DNA of 33,476 nt from an uncultured Pelagibacteraceae bacterium. Lineage in GTDB: Bacteria > Pseudomonadota > Alphaproteobacteria > Pelagibacterales > Pelagibacteraceae. This document shows, piece by piece, positions 8,261 to 17,431 of this stretch. Position 1 is the first letter of the stretch. Each line of letters begins with the position of its first letter. Below the pieces are notes generated by a model that saw only the letters and a program-made list of their open reading frames with translations, made no database searches and was not told where the DNA came from. The stretch is from positions 1 through 33,476 of the forward strand of contig CACDEU010000013.1 of NCBI GenBank assembly GCA_902551895.1. Reading direction: 5' to 3'. Both the position numbers and the translations under genes were made by a program.

Positions 8261-9175
8261 TTAAATTAAACTGTCGATTAAGAATAATACAAAAATTAAA
8301 AATAAATATAGAATTGAATATCCAAAGACTTTTTTTGCTTTATTTAAATCAAATTTATCTTTTTTAAATTTATATAAATCATAGCAAATATAATTATAAT
8401 AAACGGTAAGTGCTAAAGAACTGACAAGAAACATTTTGCCAGTAAAACCTATGATATATGGCAACATAATCACGGGCAGCATAAATAAAGAATAAACAAA
8501 TATTTTTTTCTTTGTTTCTTCAATTCCATTTGTAATTGGAAGCATTGGAATTTTTGCCTTTGAATAATCTTCAGCTTTATAAAGGCTTAAGGCCCAAAAA
8601 TGAGATGGTGTCCAATAAAATATAATTAAAAAAAATGTTATAGGTTCTATCGTTAAAGAGTTTGTTGCAATGGTCCAGCCTATAACTGGAGGCAAGGCTC
8701 CTGAAGCTCCACCAATAACAATGTTCTGGGGTGTTTTTCTCTTTAACCAAATTGTGTAAACAAAAAGATAAAAGGAAATGGTTACTAATAACAAAAATGC
8801 CGACAAGAGATTTGAAAAATAATAAAGTCCACAAACTGAAATAATTGATAGAGCCACACCGAATATTAAAGCGTGATCTCTATTGATTTTTCCAGTTGGT
8901 ATTGGTCTAAGACAAGTTCTTGTCATTAATTTATCCAAATCAGCCTCATACCACATATTAAGTGCTCCAGCTGCACCTGCTCCGATCGTAACAAAGAAAA
9001 TACTTATTAATGAATCAAATAAAGGAATTGTAGTTTGTGAAGTTAATAATCCAACAGCACATGTAAATATAACCAAAGACATAACCCTTGGTTTCATTAA
9101 TAATAATAAAGATTTTAAATAAGATGAAGTATTTAAAAATACTGAGCTTTTATTTTTTGAAGTAACAGTAGTCAA
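8261..9175 (-). CDS. ctaB: Protoheme IX farnesyltransferase
   Basis: 304 aa; LLLMKPRVMSLVIFTCAVGLL, NMWYEADLDKLMTRTCLRPIPTGKI, GALPPVIGWT, WTPSHFWALSL. Confidence 0.95.
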   Translation of the reverse strand: MTTVTSKNKSSVFLNTSSYLKSLLLLMKPRVMSLVIFTCAVGLLTSQTTIPLFDSLISIFFVTIGAGAAGALNMWYEADLDKLMTRTCLRPIPTGKINRDHALIFGVALSIISVCGLYYFSNLLSAFLLLVTISFYLFVYTIWLKRKTPQNIVIGGASGALPPVIGWTIATNSLTIEPITFFLIIFYWTPSHFWALSLYKAEDYSKAKIPMLPITNGIEETKKKIFVYSLFMLPVIMLPYIIGFTGKMFLVSSLALTVYYNYICYDLYKFKKDKFDLNKAKKVFGYSILYLFLIFVLFLIDSLI

Positions 9176-9177
9176 AA

Positions 9178-9444
9178 CTAATCTACATTCAGACTAACAA
9201 ATACAACTAATAAAATTACACCAATAATAAGAATATGATTGCCTAAATCAAAAATTCCTACTTTTGAATTTTTCTTATCAATTAATCTTCTACTTAGTGG
9301 AAGGTTGTCGTAAGGATTAATTTTTATTTCCGATGTTTGTTCTTCTTTTTCATTTTCTACTTTTACTGAAAATCCAAACCACGTTAGATAAATAAATAAT
9401 AGGAAGAAAATTAAAAAACCAGCTAATATAGTATATCCATCCAT
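9178..9444 (-). CDS. Small membrane protein in cytochrome oxidase operon, unknown function
   Basis: 88 aa with two predicted TM stretches between ctaB and the subunit IV gene, same strand, tight spacing. Confidence 0.7.
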   Translation of the reverse strand: MDGYTILAGFLIFFLLFIYLTWFGFSVKVENEKEEQTSEIKINPYDNLPLSRRLIDKKNSKVGIFDLGNHILIIGVILLVVFVSLNVD

Positions 9445-9450
9445 AATTAA

Positions 9451-9786
9451 TTATCCTCCTACAACAAAATAAAAAAATCTAGTAAAAACTGTATATTCAA
9501 ATTCCGCAACCATAAGAAATATAAAACAAGCAATCGCTGTCATTGGCCATAAAAGAACATTAACTAGAGCATATCTTTCCCAGTATAAGTGCATAAAGAA
9601 AGCCATAATTAATCCTGCTTTTAAAAACATAAAAAATAAAATCAAAGACCATCTAAGCACTCCTTGGAATTGATACCAATCAACCATGTATGAAAAAAAA
9701 CTTAAAACGAATAATAGGCCCCATATCCAAAGATATATTCCAATCTTATGTGTTGATGTTTGTTCTTGTTTTTTTGTTTTTTCCAT
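9451..9786 (-). CDS. Cytochrome c oxidase subunit IV family protein
   Basis: 111 aa, three TMs; FLKAGLIMAFFMHLYWER is typical of prokaryotic COX subunit IV. Confidence 0.8.
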   Translation of the reverse strand: MEKTKKQEQTSTHKIGIYLWIWGLLFVLSFFSYMVDWYQFQGVLRWSLILFFMFLKAGLIMAFFMHLYWERYALVNVLLWPMTAIACFIFLMVAEFEYTVFTRFFYFVVGG

Positions 9787-9794
9787 ATTTCAAC

Positions 9795-10505
9795 TTACCA
9801 TAAATAAAAGAATGCAAAAATAAATACCCATACTAAATCTACAAAGTGCCAATATAAACCAAGAATTTCAATTTCAACATAATCACCTTTCATTGTTGTA
9901 AACCAACCTCTTTTACCTTCATCATAATGACCTGCAAAAGTTTTATAAGCATAGATAAATAAGAAAATTACTCCTATTGATACGTGGGTTCCATGAAATC
10001 CAGTTATCATGAAGAAAAAAGATCCAAATTGTGGTGCACCAAAAGGATTTTCCCAAGGTCTTACACCTTCGTGGATTAATTTACCCCATTCAAAGGCTTG
10101 CATACCTACGAAGGTAAGTCCGCCAATCGCCGTAGCTAATATAAGCCATCCACACATTTTTTTATTTTTTTCATAACCATATTTTACAGCAAGAGCCATA
10201 GTTCCACTGCTTGTGATTAAAACAAATGTCATGATAGCAATAAGTAACAAAGGAACATCTACACCGAATACATGTAACCCAAAAACTTCACTTGGATTAG
10301 GCCAATCAATTATAGTTGAACCTCTACCCTTCATGTATGAAATTAAAAAACAACTAAATATAAAGGTATCACTTAACAAAAAGATCCACATCATTGCCTT
10401 ACCCCAATGAACACCTTTGAACATGGTTTGATCAGAACCAGTGTCCTTTGCCATTCCTTTAAAACCGGGTTTTAATTCGTAGCCTTCTATTTTAAAATCA
10501 GACAT
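9795..10505 (-). CDS. Cytochrome c oxidase subunit III
   Basis: 236 aa; FMITGFHGTHVSIGVIFLFIYAYKT and EILGLYWHFVDLVWVFIFAFFYLW. Confidence 0.93.
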   Translation of the reverse strand: MSDFKIEGYELKPGFKGMAKDTGSDQTMFKGVHWGKAMMWIFLLSDTFIFSCFLISYMKGRGSTIIDWPNPSEVFGLHVFGVDVPLLLIAIMTFVLITSSGTMALAVKYGYEKNKKMCGWLILATAIGGLTFVGMQAFEWGKLIHEGVRPWENPFGAPQFGSFFFMITGFHGTHVSIGVIFLFIYAYKTFAGHYDEGKRGWFTTMKGDYVEIEILGLYWHFVDLVWVFIFAFFYLW

Positions 10506-10515
10506 GATTTAATAT

Positions 10516-12354
10516 TTATGTTTTTTCTACTTTCGTATGCGCCACTTCACTTGGTGGTGTAGTTTGGGTTATAAAATCTTCTTTAGCTCCAGGAACGCTG
10601 TAATCATAAGCCCATCTATGAACTGTTGGAAGTCTATCACCCCAATTACCATGTTCAGGTGGAACTGTTGGTGTTAACCATTCTAGTGAACATGCCTGCC
10701 AAGGATTATGTCCTGCTGGCTTACCCGTCTTTAAAGTTTTAATAATATTATAAATTAAAATAAATTGTGCGGCACCAACTATAAAGGCTGCTAAACTAAT
10801 AAATTCATTCATTCCAACAGCGGATGTAACATATGGACTGTCATACATTTCAAAGTATCTTCTTGGTACTCCAATAAATCCTAAGTAGTGCATTGGGAAA
10901 TAAATTGAATAAGCACCTAAAAATGTTAACCAGAAATGCCATTTGCCCAATTTTTCATCCAAAAACCTTCCTGCTACAAGTGGAAACCAATGGTAAACAG
11001 CACCCATAATTACCATAAGTGGTGCAATACCCATAACCATATGAAAGTGTGCAATAACAAAGTATGTGTCTGACAATGGAACATCAACACTAACATTTCC
11101 TAAGAAAATTCCCGTAATTCCACCATTTACAAAAGTAACAATAAAACCTAAACACCATAGCATAACAGTGTTAAGCCTAATGTTTCCTCTCCAAAGCGTT
11201 AATATCCAGTTATAAACTTTCATTGCTGTAGGGACAGCTATTATAAGAGTGGTAGTTGCAAAAAAGAATCCAAACCAAGGATTCATTCCACTAACATACA
11301 TGTGGTGTGCCCATACAAAAAAGCTTAGTGCACCTATACCAACTATAGCCCAAACCATCATTCTATAACCAAATATATTTTTTCTAGCATGCACAGAAAT
11401 TAAATCTGAAATTATTCCAAATGCAGGTAGTTCAACAATATAAACTTCAGGGTGTCCGAAGAACCAGAATAAATGTTGGAAAAGTATAGGACTTCCACCG
11501 CCATATTCTAAAACTTCTCCTGCTTTTAAAATAGTTGGCATGAAAAAGCTTGTTCCAAGCACATTGTCTAAACTCATCATTAATGCACCTACCAATAATG
11601 CTGGGAAAGCTAGCATTGCTAACACTGTAGCAGTAAAAATTCCCCAAACAGTTAGGGGCATTCTCATCAATGTCATTCCTCTTGTTCTAGCTTGAAGTAC
11701 AGTAATTAAATAGTTTAAGCCACCCATGGTAAATCCGGCTACAAATAAAATTAGGGATATACACATCAACATTATTCCCCATCCTGATCCTGGAGTACCT
11801 TCTAAAATTGCTTGAGGAGGATAAAGCGTCCAGCCTGAACCTGTTGGTCCACCAGGAACAAAAAAACTTGCTAATAAAACTCCTACCGCAACAAAAAAAC
11901 TCCAAAAACTTACCATGTTAAGATAAGGAAAAACCATATCTCTTGCACCAACCATCAATGGTATTAAATAATTTCCAAATCCACCTAAAAACAGTGCAGT
12001 TAAAAAATAAACTACCATTATCATTCCGTGCATTGTTACAAATTGATAATAATGCTCTGCGGTCATAAAAGGAACTAATTCTGGAAAGCCCAATTGTAAA
12101 CGCATCAACCAAGAAAGAATTAAACCAATTATTCCTGTAAAAGTAGCTAAAAGAAAATATTGTACTCCAATAACTTTTGCATCCTGGCAAAAAATCCATT
12201 TTGTTATAAAACTATGGCCATGATATAAATCCTGTTCTCCAACTTCAGCAGGCCTTACATAATCCATATCTGGTGTTATTCCAGATCCTCCTCCGGAAAT
12301 AGTTTCTGAGGATTGGGCTTGTATTGTTTTATTATCGCTAAAATCTTCTGACAT
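10516..12354 (-). CDS. Cytochrome c oxidase subunit I
   Basis: 612 aa; HGMIMVVYFLTALFLGGFGNYLIPLMVGARDMVFPYLN, FFGHPEVYIVELPAFG, VWAHHMYVSGM, AVPTAMKVYNW, FVIAHFHMVMG. Confidence 0.97.
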   Translation of the reverse strand: MSEDFSDNKTIQAQSSETISGGGSGITPDMDYVRPAEVGEQDLYHGHSFITKWIFCQDAKVIGVQYFLLATFTGIIGLILSWLMRLQLGFPELVPFMTAEHYYQFVTMHGMIMVVYFLTALFLGGFGNYLIPLMVGARDMVFPYLNMVSFWSFFVAVGVLLASFFVPGGPTGSGWTLYPPQAILEGTPGSGWGIMLMCISLILFVAGFTMGGLNYLITVLQARTRGMTLMRMPLTVWGIFTATVLAMLAFPALLVGALMMSLDNVLGTSFFMPTILKAGEVLEYGGGSPILFQHLFWFFGHPEVYIVELPAFGIISDLISVHARKNIFGYRMMVWAIVGIGALSFFVWAHHMYVSGMNPWFGFFFATTTLIIAVPTAMKVYNWILTLWRGNIRLNTVMLWCLGFIVTFVNGGITGIFLGNVSVDVPLSDTYFVIAHFHMVMGIAPLMVIMGAVYHWFPLVAGRFLDEKLGKWHFWLTFLGAYSIYFPMHYLGFIGVPRRYFEMYDSPYVTSAVGMNEFISLAAFIVGAAQFILIYNIIKTLKTGKPAGHNPWQACSLEWLTPTVPPEHGNWGDRLPTVHRWAYDYSVPGAKEDFITQTTPPSEVAHTKVEKT

Positions 12355-12386
12355 TTGTTTCCTTTATATATTTTTTACCATTTAAT

Positions 12387-13223
12387 TTATTTTTTTGCCA
12401 ATTTTGTTTTTTCGTTTTCTAATATCTTATGTTTTGCTATTAAGTCTGAAAATGTTTCTTGTTGTTGAAGCCAATTATCATAGTCTTGTTTGTCTTGTAC
12501 TTCTACACCGCCTCTCATAGCATAATGCCCAACTCCACAATATTCAGCACACAAAACTTCAAACTCTCCAGTTTTATTAGGCTCAAACCAGTAATAAGTT
12601 ACAATTCCAGGTACTGCATCCATTTTTGCTCTAAATTGAGGAACATACCAATTATGAAGTACGTCGACTGATCTCAATAATATTTTAACTGGCCTATTGT
12701 TTTCTAAATTTATTACATCACTTTGAATCATTACATCATCATTTCCGAAAGGATCATCTAAATTAATTCCAAAAGGATTATTGTCATTTATATTAACAAC
12801 TTTTGTAGTTCCTAATTTTCCATCTTCACCAGGAAGCCTATATTGCCATCCCCATTGCCATGCCATTACATCTATCTCAATTGCATTTTTTGGAACATTA
12901 ACATACTGATTCCATATAATTAATCCTGGAGCTAAAAGAGCAGCTACACCTAATGTTGTTGCCCATGTAAGTATTTTTTCTAATTTTTTATCTTCGGGTT
13001 TGTATTCTGCTTTTCTTTCTTTTTTATAAGAAAATTTAAAAACGCAGTAAACCATGAAAAGACAAACAGCTATAAAAACTCCTCCACCGATCCAGAATGT
13101 TAAAGTAATGGTATCATCCATTCCTCCCCAGTTTGAAGCAACATCTGTCCAATACCAAGGAGTAAAAATATGGAACAATACTGATCCAAGAATTACTAAA
13201 AAGAATATAATACCTACGTGCAT
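12387..13223 (-). CDS. Cytochrome c oxidase subunit II
   Basis: 278 aa; AWQWGWQYRLPGEDG, DVLHNWYVPQFRAKMDAVPG, CuA ligands CAEYCGVGHYAM. Confidence 0.95.
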   Translation of the reverse strand: MHVGIIFFLVILGSVLFHIFTPWYWTDVASNWGGMDDTITLTFWIGGGVFIAVCLFMVYCVFKFSYKKERKAEYKPEDKKLEKILTWATTLGVAALLAPGLIIWNQYVNVPKNAIEIDVMAWQWGWQYRLPGEDGKLGTTKVVNINDNNPFGINLDDPFGNDDVMIQSDVINLENNRPVKILLRSVDVLHNWYVPQFRAKMDAVPGIVTYYWFEPNKTGEFEVLCAEYCGVGHYAMRGGVEVQDKQDYDNWLQQQETFSDLIAKHKILENEKTKLAKK

Positions 13224-13311
13224 AACAGCCTATATAGAATAAATATCATATAAAAACCTATGACAAAATGTCTTAAGAATCTCCCAAAATATCAAATATA
13301 ACAATGATTAT

Positions 13312-13503
13312 ATGCTCGGAAAAATCGAAATTTTAGCTGTTATTCTAATACTGGTTTTATTATTTTATTTTGTTATTTCTTTTGGCGCAGGAGCATTCTC
13401 AAAAAAAGAAACCAATTCAAGAACAAAAAAATATTTGAAGTCTGTAAATATACTGCTGTCTATAATTGCAGTTGTTGGAGTTGTACTGGTTCTATTTTTA
13501 TAA
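13312..13503 (+). CDS. Small two-TM membrane protein, unknown
   Basis: 63 aa ORF filling the space between divergent coxB and the convergent subunit-III-like gene. Confidence 0.6.
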   Translation: MLGKIEILAVILILVLLFYFVISFGAGAFSKKETNSRTKKYLKSVNILLSIIAVVGVVLVLFL

Positions 13504-13509
13504 TATTTT

Positions 13510-14190
13510 TTAAGCAATTAATGATTTGCACCAAGCTATAACTGAATCGTTGTAAATAAACATAATTCCAAAAAATACCAACCAAACAATAAATAAAAAT
13601 AACCAATAAAGAGATAATGCTTGTAGGTTACTTGTCTCTTTTACATAATCTTTCTCTTTCAATTTAAATATTCTTGAGCTTATTTTGCCCCAAAAAAACA
13701 AACCACCCAATAAATGTAATCCATGCAATGCTGTAAAAATATAGTAAGAAGAAAAATAATTATTTGTTGAAACAAAATGACCTTGTTTCATCAATTGATA
13801 CCAAAGTATAATTTGCAAAAATAAAAATAAATAACTTAAAGCTCCTACTGCAACAATATTATTTTTTATTTTATTTGTTAAATTATTTTTTAAATCTTTG
13901 CTTATTTTGCTAAAAAAATATGTAACAAAAATTAAAACTAAAGTATTAATCCATAATAATTTGTTCTTTAAAATTAAAGTCGTATCTTGTTCTGGAGGTA
14001 TTGAATAAAGATAAGCTGTAAAAATTAAACTAAATATTGCTGTACTAATTCCAAATATTATAATTACCGCTGACATTTGATTTGTAACGCCAAAAGTTTT
14101 GCCTACATGCTTATTATCGATTAAAGCCTGGCTTTCTTCCCATGGTTTTTCTAAAAGTGTGCCAAATAGTTTCTTTATAATGGATGACAT
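13510..14190 (-). CDS. Second heme-copper oxidase subunit III-like protein
   Basis: 226 aa multi-TM; FTALHGLHLLGGLFFWG and ALSLYWLFLFIVWLVFFGIMFI resemble the subunit III HG.H and YWHF.. regions. Confidence 0.8.
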   Translation of the reverse strand: MSSIIKKLFGTLLEKPWEESQALIDNKHVGKTFGVTNQMSAVIIIFGISTAIFSLIFTAYLYSIPPEQDTTLILKNKLLWINTLVLIFVTYFFSKISKDLKNNLTNKIKNNIVAVGALSYLFLFLQIILWYQLMKQGHFVSTNNYFSSYYIFTALHGLHLLGGLFFWGKISSRIFKLKEKDYVKETSNLQALSLYWLFLFIVWLVFFGIMFIYNDSVIAWCKSLIA

Positions 14191-14226
14191 GGTATTTATA
14201 TAATTATTAAAAAATATTTTACAACA

Positions 14227-14817
14227 ATGAATTTAAAAACCTCAATAACAATTATTATAGGTTGTTTGGTAATATTTCTATTTGTTATGTTGCCTATATT
14301 CATATCTATAGAAAAAAAAGAAGATGATTATGTTAAAAAATTTCAAGGATCTTCTTTTTCATTAAATGACGTAAATAATGATATTATAACAGAATCTTCT
14401 TTTGAAGGACCTCTAACTGCAATATTTTTTGGTTTTACAAATTGTCCAGATGTATGTCCAATGACATTAAATAATTTGGATTTAGCAATAAAAAATTTAG
14501 ATCAAGAAAAGAAAAAAAAATTTAAAGTTTTTTTTGTTAGTATTGATCCAGAAAGAGATAGCCCTGAAGTTATAAAAGATTACTTAAATTCATTTGAGAA
14601 TAAAATTTATGGAATTACTGGAGATCCAAAAAAAGTATTTCTTATGTCTAAATCTTGGGGAGTTCTTTCTGAAAAAATTTTTACTGAAGATGGAAACTAT
14701 TTAATAAATCATAGCTCTTCTATTATTTTATTAAAAGATGGAAAATATCTTAGCAGGATTAGTCATCATGCAGAATACGATGATATTTTCAAAAATATAA
14801 ATAAATATTTAAGATAA
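14227..14817 (+). CDS. SCO1/SenC family copper chaperone/thioredoxin-like protein
   Basis: 196 aa; FFGFTNCPDVCPMTLNNL (CxxxC), FVSIDPERDSPEVIKDYL, INHSSSIILL. Confidence 0.93.
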   Translation: MNLKTSITIIIGCLVIFLFVMLPIFISIEKKEDDYVKKFQGSSFSLNDVNNDIITESSFEGPLTAIFFGFTNCPDVCPMTLNNLDLAIKNLDQEKKKKFKVFFVSIDPERDSPEVIKDYLNSFENKIYGITGDPKKVFLMSKSWGVLSEKIFTEDGNYLINHSSSIILLKDGKYLSRISHHAEYDDIFKNINKYLR

Positions 14818-15510
14818 TAAATTAAAACTTATTATTGATATCATTGAAATCGCAGCTGTTTCAGATCTTAAAATATTATCGTTTATTTTGAGTGGTATTA
14901 TATTTTTTAGTTTTAAAATATTTTCTCTTTCTTTTAATGAAAAATCTCCCTCTGGTCCTATTAAAACACATAATGGATTTTTACTTTTAATATCTATTTT
15001 TTTATTGTCTGTATTTAAATCTCCAAAAATTATATTTGTATTTTGATTTGACTTTAAGAAAGCATCTAGTTTTATAAGTTTATCTAAAGATGGGATATTT
15101 AATCTTTTACTTTGTTCAGATGCTTCTATGATAATTTTATTTAATCTTTTATCATTTAACTTTCTTACAACCGTTCTTTCAGTTAATATTGGAATAAATC
15201 TAGTAACTCCAATTTCAGTTGCCTTTTGAATCATTAAGTTTAAATAATTTAGTTTAATTGGAGCAAATGCTAACCAAATTTCTTTTTCACTATTTGCAGA
15301 TCTTAATTTTTTTTTTACTGAAAATTCTACAATTCCTTTATTAATATTCTCTACTTTTGCCTCCCATTCTCCACTTTGATTGAATAAAGAAAAACTTTTG
15401 CCCATATTTATTCTCATGACTTTAGATAAATAGTGAGATTGTGATTTGTCCAATGTAGAATTTAAATTTAATGATAAACTTTTTTCAAAAAATAATCTAA
15501 TATTGCTCAT
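14809..15510 (-). CDS. rsmE: 16S rRNA (uracil1498-N3)-methyltransferase
   Basis: 233 aa; KATEIGVTRFIPILTERTVV, EASEQSKRLNIP, LCVLIGPEGDFSLKE, ILRSETAAI. Confidence 0.94.
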   Translation of the reverse strand: MSNIRLFFEKSLSLNLNSTLDKSQSHYLSKVMRINMGKSFSLFNQSGEWEAKVENINKGIVEFSVKKKLRSANSEKEIWLAFAPIKLNYLNLMIQKATEIGVTRFIPILTERTVVRKLNDKRLNKIIIEASEQSKRLNIPSLDKLIKLDAFLKSNQNTNIIFGDLNTDNKKIDIKSKNPLCVLIGPEGDFSLKERENILKLKNIIPLKINDNILRSETAAISMISIISFNLLS

Positions 15511-15526
15511 CTATACAAGTTAATTT

Positions 15527-16189
15527 ATGAAAAATATTAAAGCAATAATATTTGATGCCTACGGAACATTATTTGACGTTAATTCCGCAGCAGAAAAATG
15601 TAAAAGTAAAATTGGAGATAAATGGGAAAATTTTGCAAATTACTGGAGAAAAACACAATTAGAATATACTTGGCTCAGAAGTCTAATGGGCAGACATAAG
15701 GATTTTTGGCAAATTACAGAAGATAGTCTAGACAAGTCTATGAAAGCTTTCAAAATAGATATTGGAATGAAAAATGAATTATTAGATTTATATAAAGTTT
15801 TATCACCTTACCCAGAAGTAAAACAAACTTTAGAAAAGCTTAAAGAGAAAAAATATAAATTAGCTATACTATCAAACGGAACTCCTGCTTTGCTTAATGA
15901 ATTGGTTAAAAGTAATGATCTTCAAAATTTATTTGATGATATTTTTTCTATAGAAGAAGTTAAAATATATAAACCAAGTTCAAAAGTCTATGATATGCCA
16001 ATTAAAAAATACAACATGAAAAAAGAAGATGCTGCTTTTTTAAGTGCTAATACTTGGGATGTTTCTGGTGGTGGAAATTATGGATTTACTTCTGTTTGGG
16101 TAAATAGAAACAATAATATATTTGATAATCTTGATTATAAACCTAAAAATGAAATTAGTGGGTTAAATCAACTCATTGATATTTTATAG
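15527..16189 (+). CDS. Haloacid dehalogenase type II (L-2-haloacid dehalogenase)
   Basis: 220 aa; IIFDAYGTLFDVNSA, WRKTQLEYTWLRSLMGR, LSNGTPALL, KPSSKVYD, SANTWDVSGG. Confidence 0.9.
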   Translation: MKNIKAIIFDAYGTLFDVNSAAEKCKSKIGDKWENFANYWRKTQLEYTWLRSLMGRHKDFWQITEDSLDKSMKAFKIDIGMKNELLDLYKVLSPYPEVKQTLEKLKEKKYKLAILSNGTPALLNELVKSNDLQNLFDDIFSIEEVKIYKPSSKVYDMPIKKYNMKKEDAAFLSANTWDVSGGGNYGFTSVWVNRNNNIFDNLDYKPKNEISGLNQLIDIL

Positions 16190-16213
16190 AATAAAACTAA
16201 CTAAGAAATTGAC

Positions 16214-16591
16214 ATGACAAATATAGCAGACCTAGTTGGAAGAATTTTAATTTCGGCATTATTCCTCTTAAATGGAATTTTTAAAATTAATAACTACGAT
16301 GGGACTATTGGCTGGATGGAAAGCTTTGGTATGCCTGGAATATTATTAATTCCAGCAATTATTTTAGAAATAGTAGGTCCAGTTTTAGTTATTATTGGTT
16401 ATAAAACAAAGTTGGCTGCAGGATTATTAAGTTTATTTTGTATAGCTACCGCAGTTATTTTTCATAATGACTTTGCTGATCAAATACAGTTTACTTCTTT
16501 TTTAAAAAATATTGCTCTTGCGGGCGGTTTTTTAATACTTTTTGTAAATGGCGCTAAAGACTTTAGTGTAGATAAAAAATTCAAAAAATAA
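16214..16591 (+). CDS. DoxX family membrane protein
   Basis: 125 aa, four TMs; LVGRILISALFLLNGIFKI, EIVGPVLVIIGYKTKLAAGLL. Confidence 0.85.
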   Translation: MTNIADLVGRILISALFLLNGIFKINNYDGTIGWMESFGMPGILLIPAIILEIVGPVLVIIGYKTKLAAGLLSLFCIATAVIFHNDFADQIQFTSFLKNIALAGGFLILFVNGAKDFSVDKKFKK

Positions 16592-16594
16592 AAT

Positions 16595-17431
16595 ATGTCA
16601 AATATTGAAATAAAAAAAATTATTAACCCAATAACAGCCTCTGATGGAGCGGGTGTAAAGTTAAAAAGAAGTATTGGAGTTGAGCCTGATTACTTTGATC
16701 CTTTTTTAATGTTAGATGAATTTGGTTCGGATAATAAAGATGATTACGTAGGAGGCTTTCCTCCTCATCCCCATAGAGGAATAGAAACTGTTACTTATAT
16801 GCTTCAGGGTGAATTTGAACATGAAGATAGCACGGGTGCAAAAGGTAGAATGTCTTCGGGTGATGTCCAATGGATGAAAACAGGTAGCGGTATAATTCAT
16901 TCTGAAATGCCAGCAATGTCAGACGGTCGACTTCACGGATTTCAGCTATGGATTAATATGCCTGCTAAATTAAAGATGAGTAAGCCTGATTATATCTACA
17001 TTGATTCAGATAAAATGAGTGTTCATGAAGATAATGATAAACAAGTAAAAGTTATTGCTGGAAAATTTGAAAAAGCAGAAGGTCTTGTTAAAGGACATAA
17101 CATTGAGCCAGTATATTTTGATGTTGAATTAAATAAAAATAAAAAATTTATTTTTAAACTTCCCTCAACTCACAACACATTTATTTATTTAATAAACGGA
17201 GAAATACAAATTGGTAAAAGAAAACATGATCGAGTTAAAGACAGTACCTTAATATTGTTAGAAAAAGGTGAAGTTTTAAACGTAATAGCTAAATCAAATT
17301 CAAAATTCCTTGTCATTTCCGGAAAACCAATTAATGAGGAAATTGCTAGAGGAGGGCCGTTTGTGATGAATACTAAGGCAGAGATCTTGCAAGCAGTTCA
17401 AGATTATCATAATGGTACATTTGTAAAATAA
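16595..17431 (+). CDS. Pirin family protein
   Basis: 278 aa; FDPFLMLDEFG, GGFPPHPHRGIETVTYMLQGEFEHEDSTG, GDVQWMKTGSGIIHSEMP, GFQLWINMPAKLKM. Confidence 0.96.
   Translation: MSNIEIKKIINPITASDGAGVKLKRSIGVEPDYFDPFLMLDEFGSDNKDDYVGGFPPHPHRGIETVTYMLQGEFEHEDSTGAKGRMSSGDVQWMKTGSGIIHSEMPAMSDGRLHGFQLWINMPAKLKMSKPDYIYIDSDKMSVHEDNDKQVKVIAGKFEKAEGLVKGHNIEPVYFDVELNKNKKFIFKLPSTHNTFIYLINGEIQIGKRKHDRVKDSTLILLEKGEVLNVIAKSNSKFLVISGKPINEEIARGGPFVMNTKAEILQAVQDYHNGTFVK

Noticed and set aside
11447-12199. Short ORFs (66, 72, 93 aa) on the minus strand within coxA
   Set aside because: Alternate frames inside a strongly supported subunit I gene; low-complexity translations with no family features.
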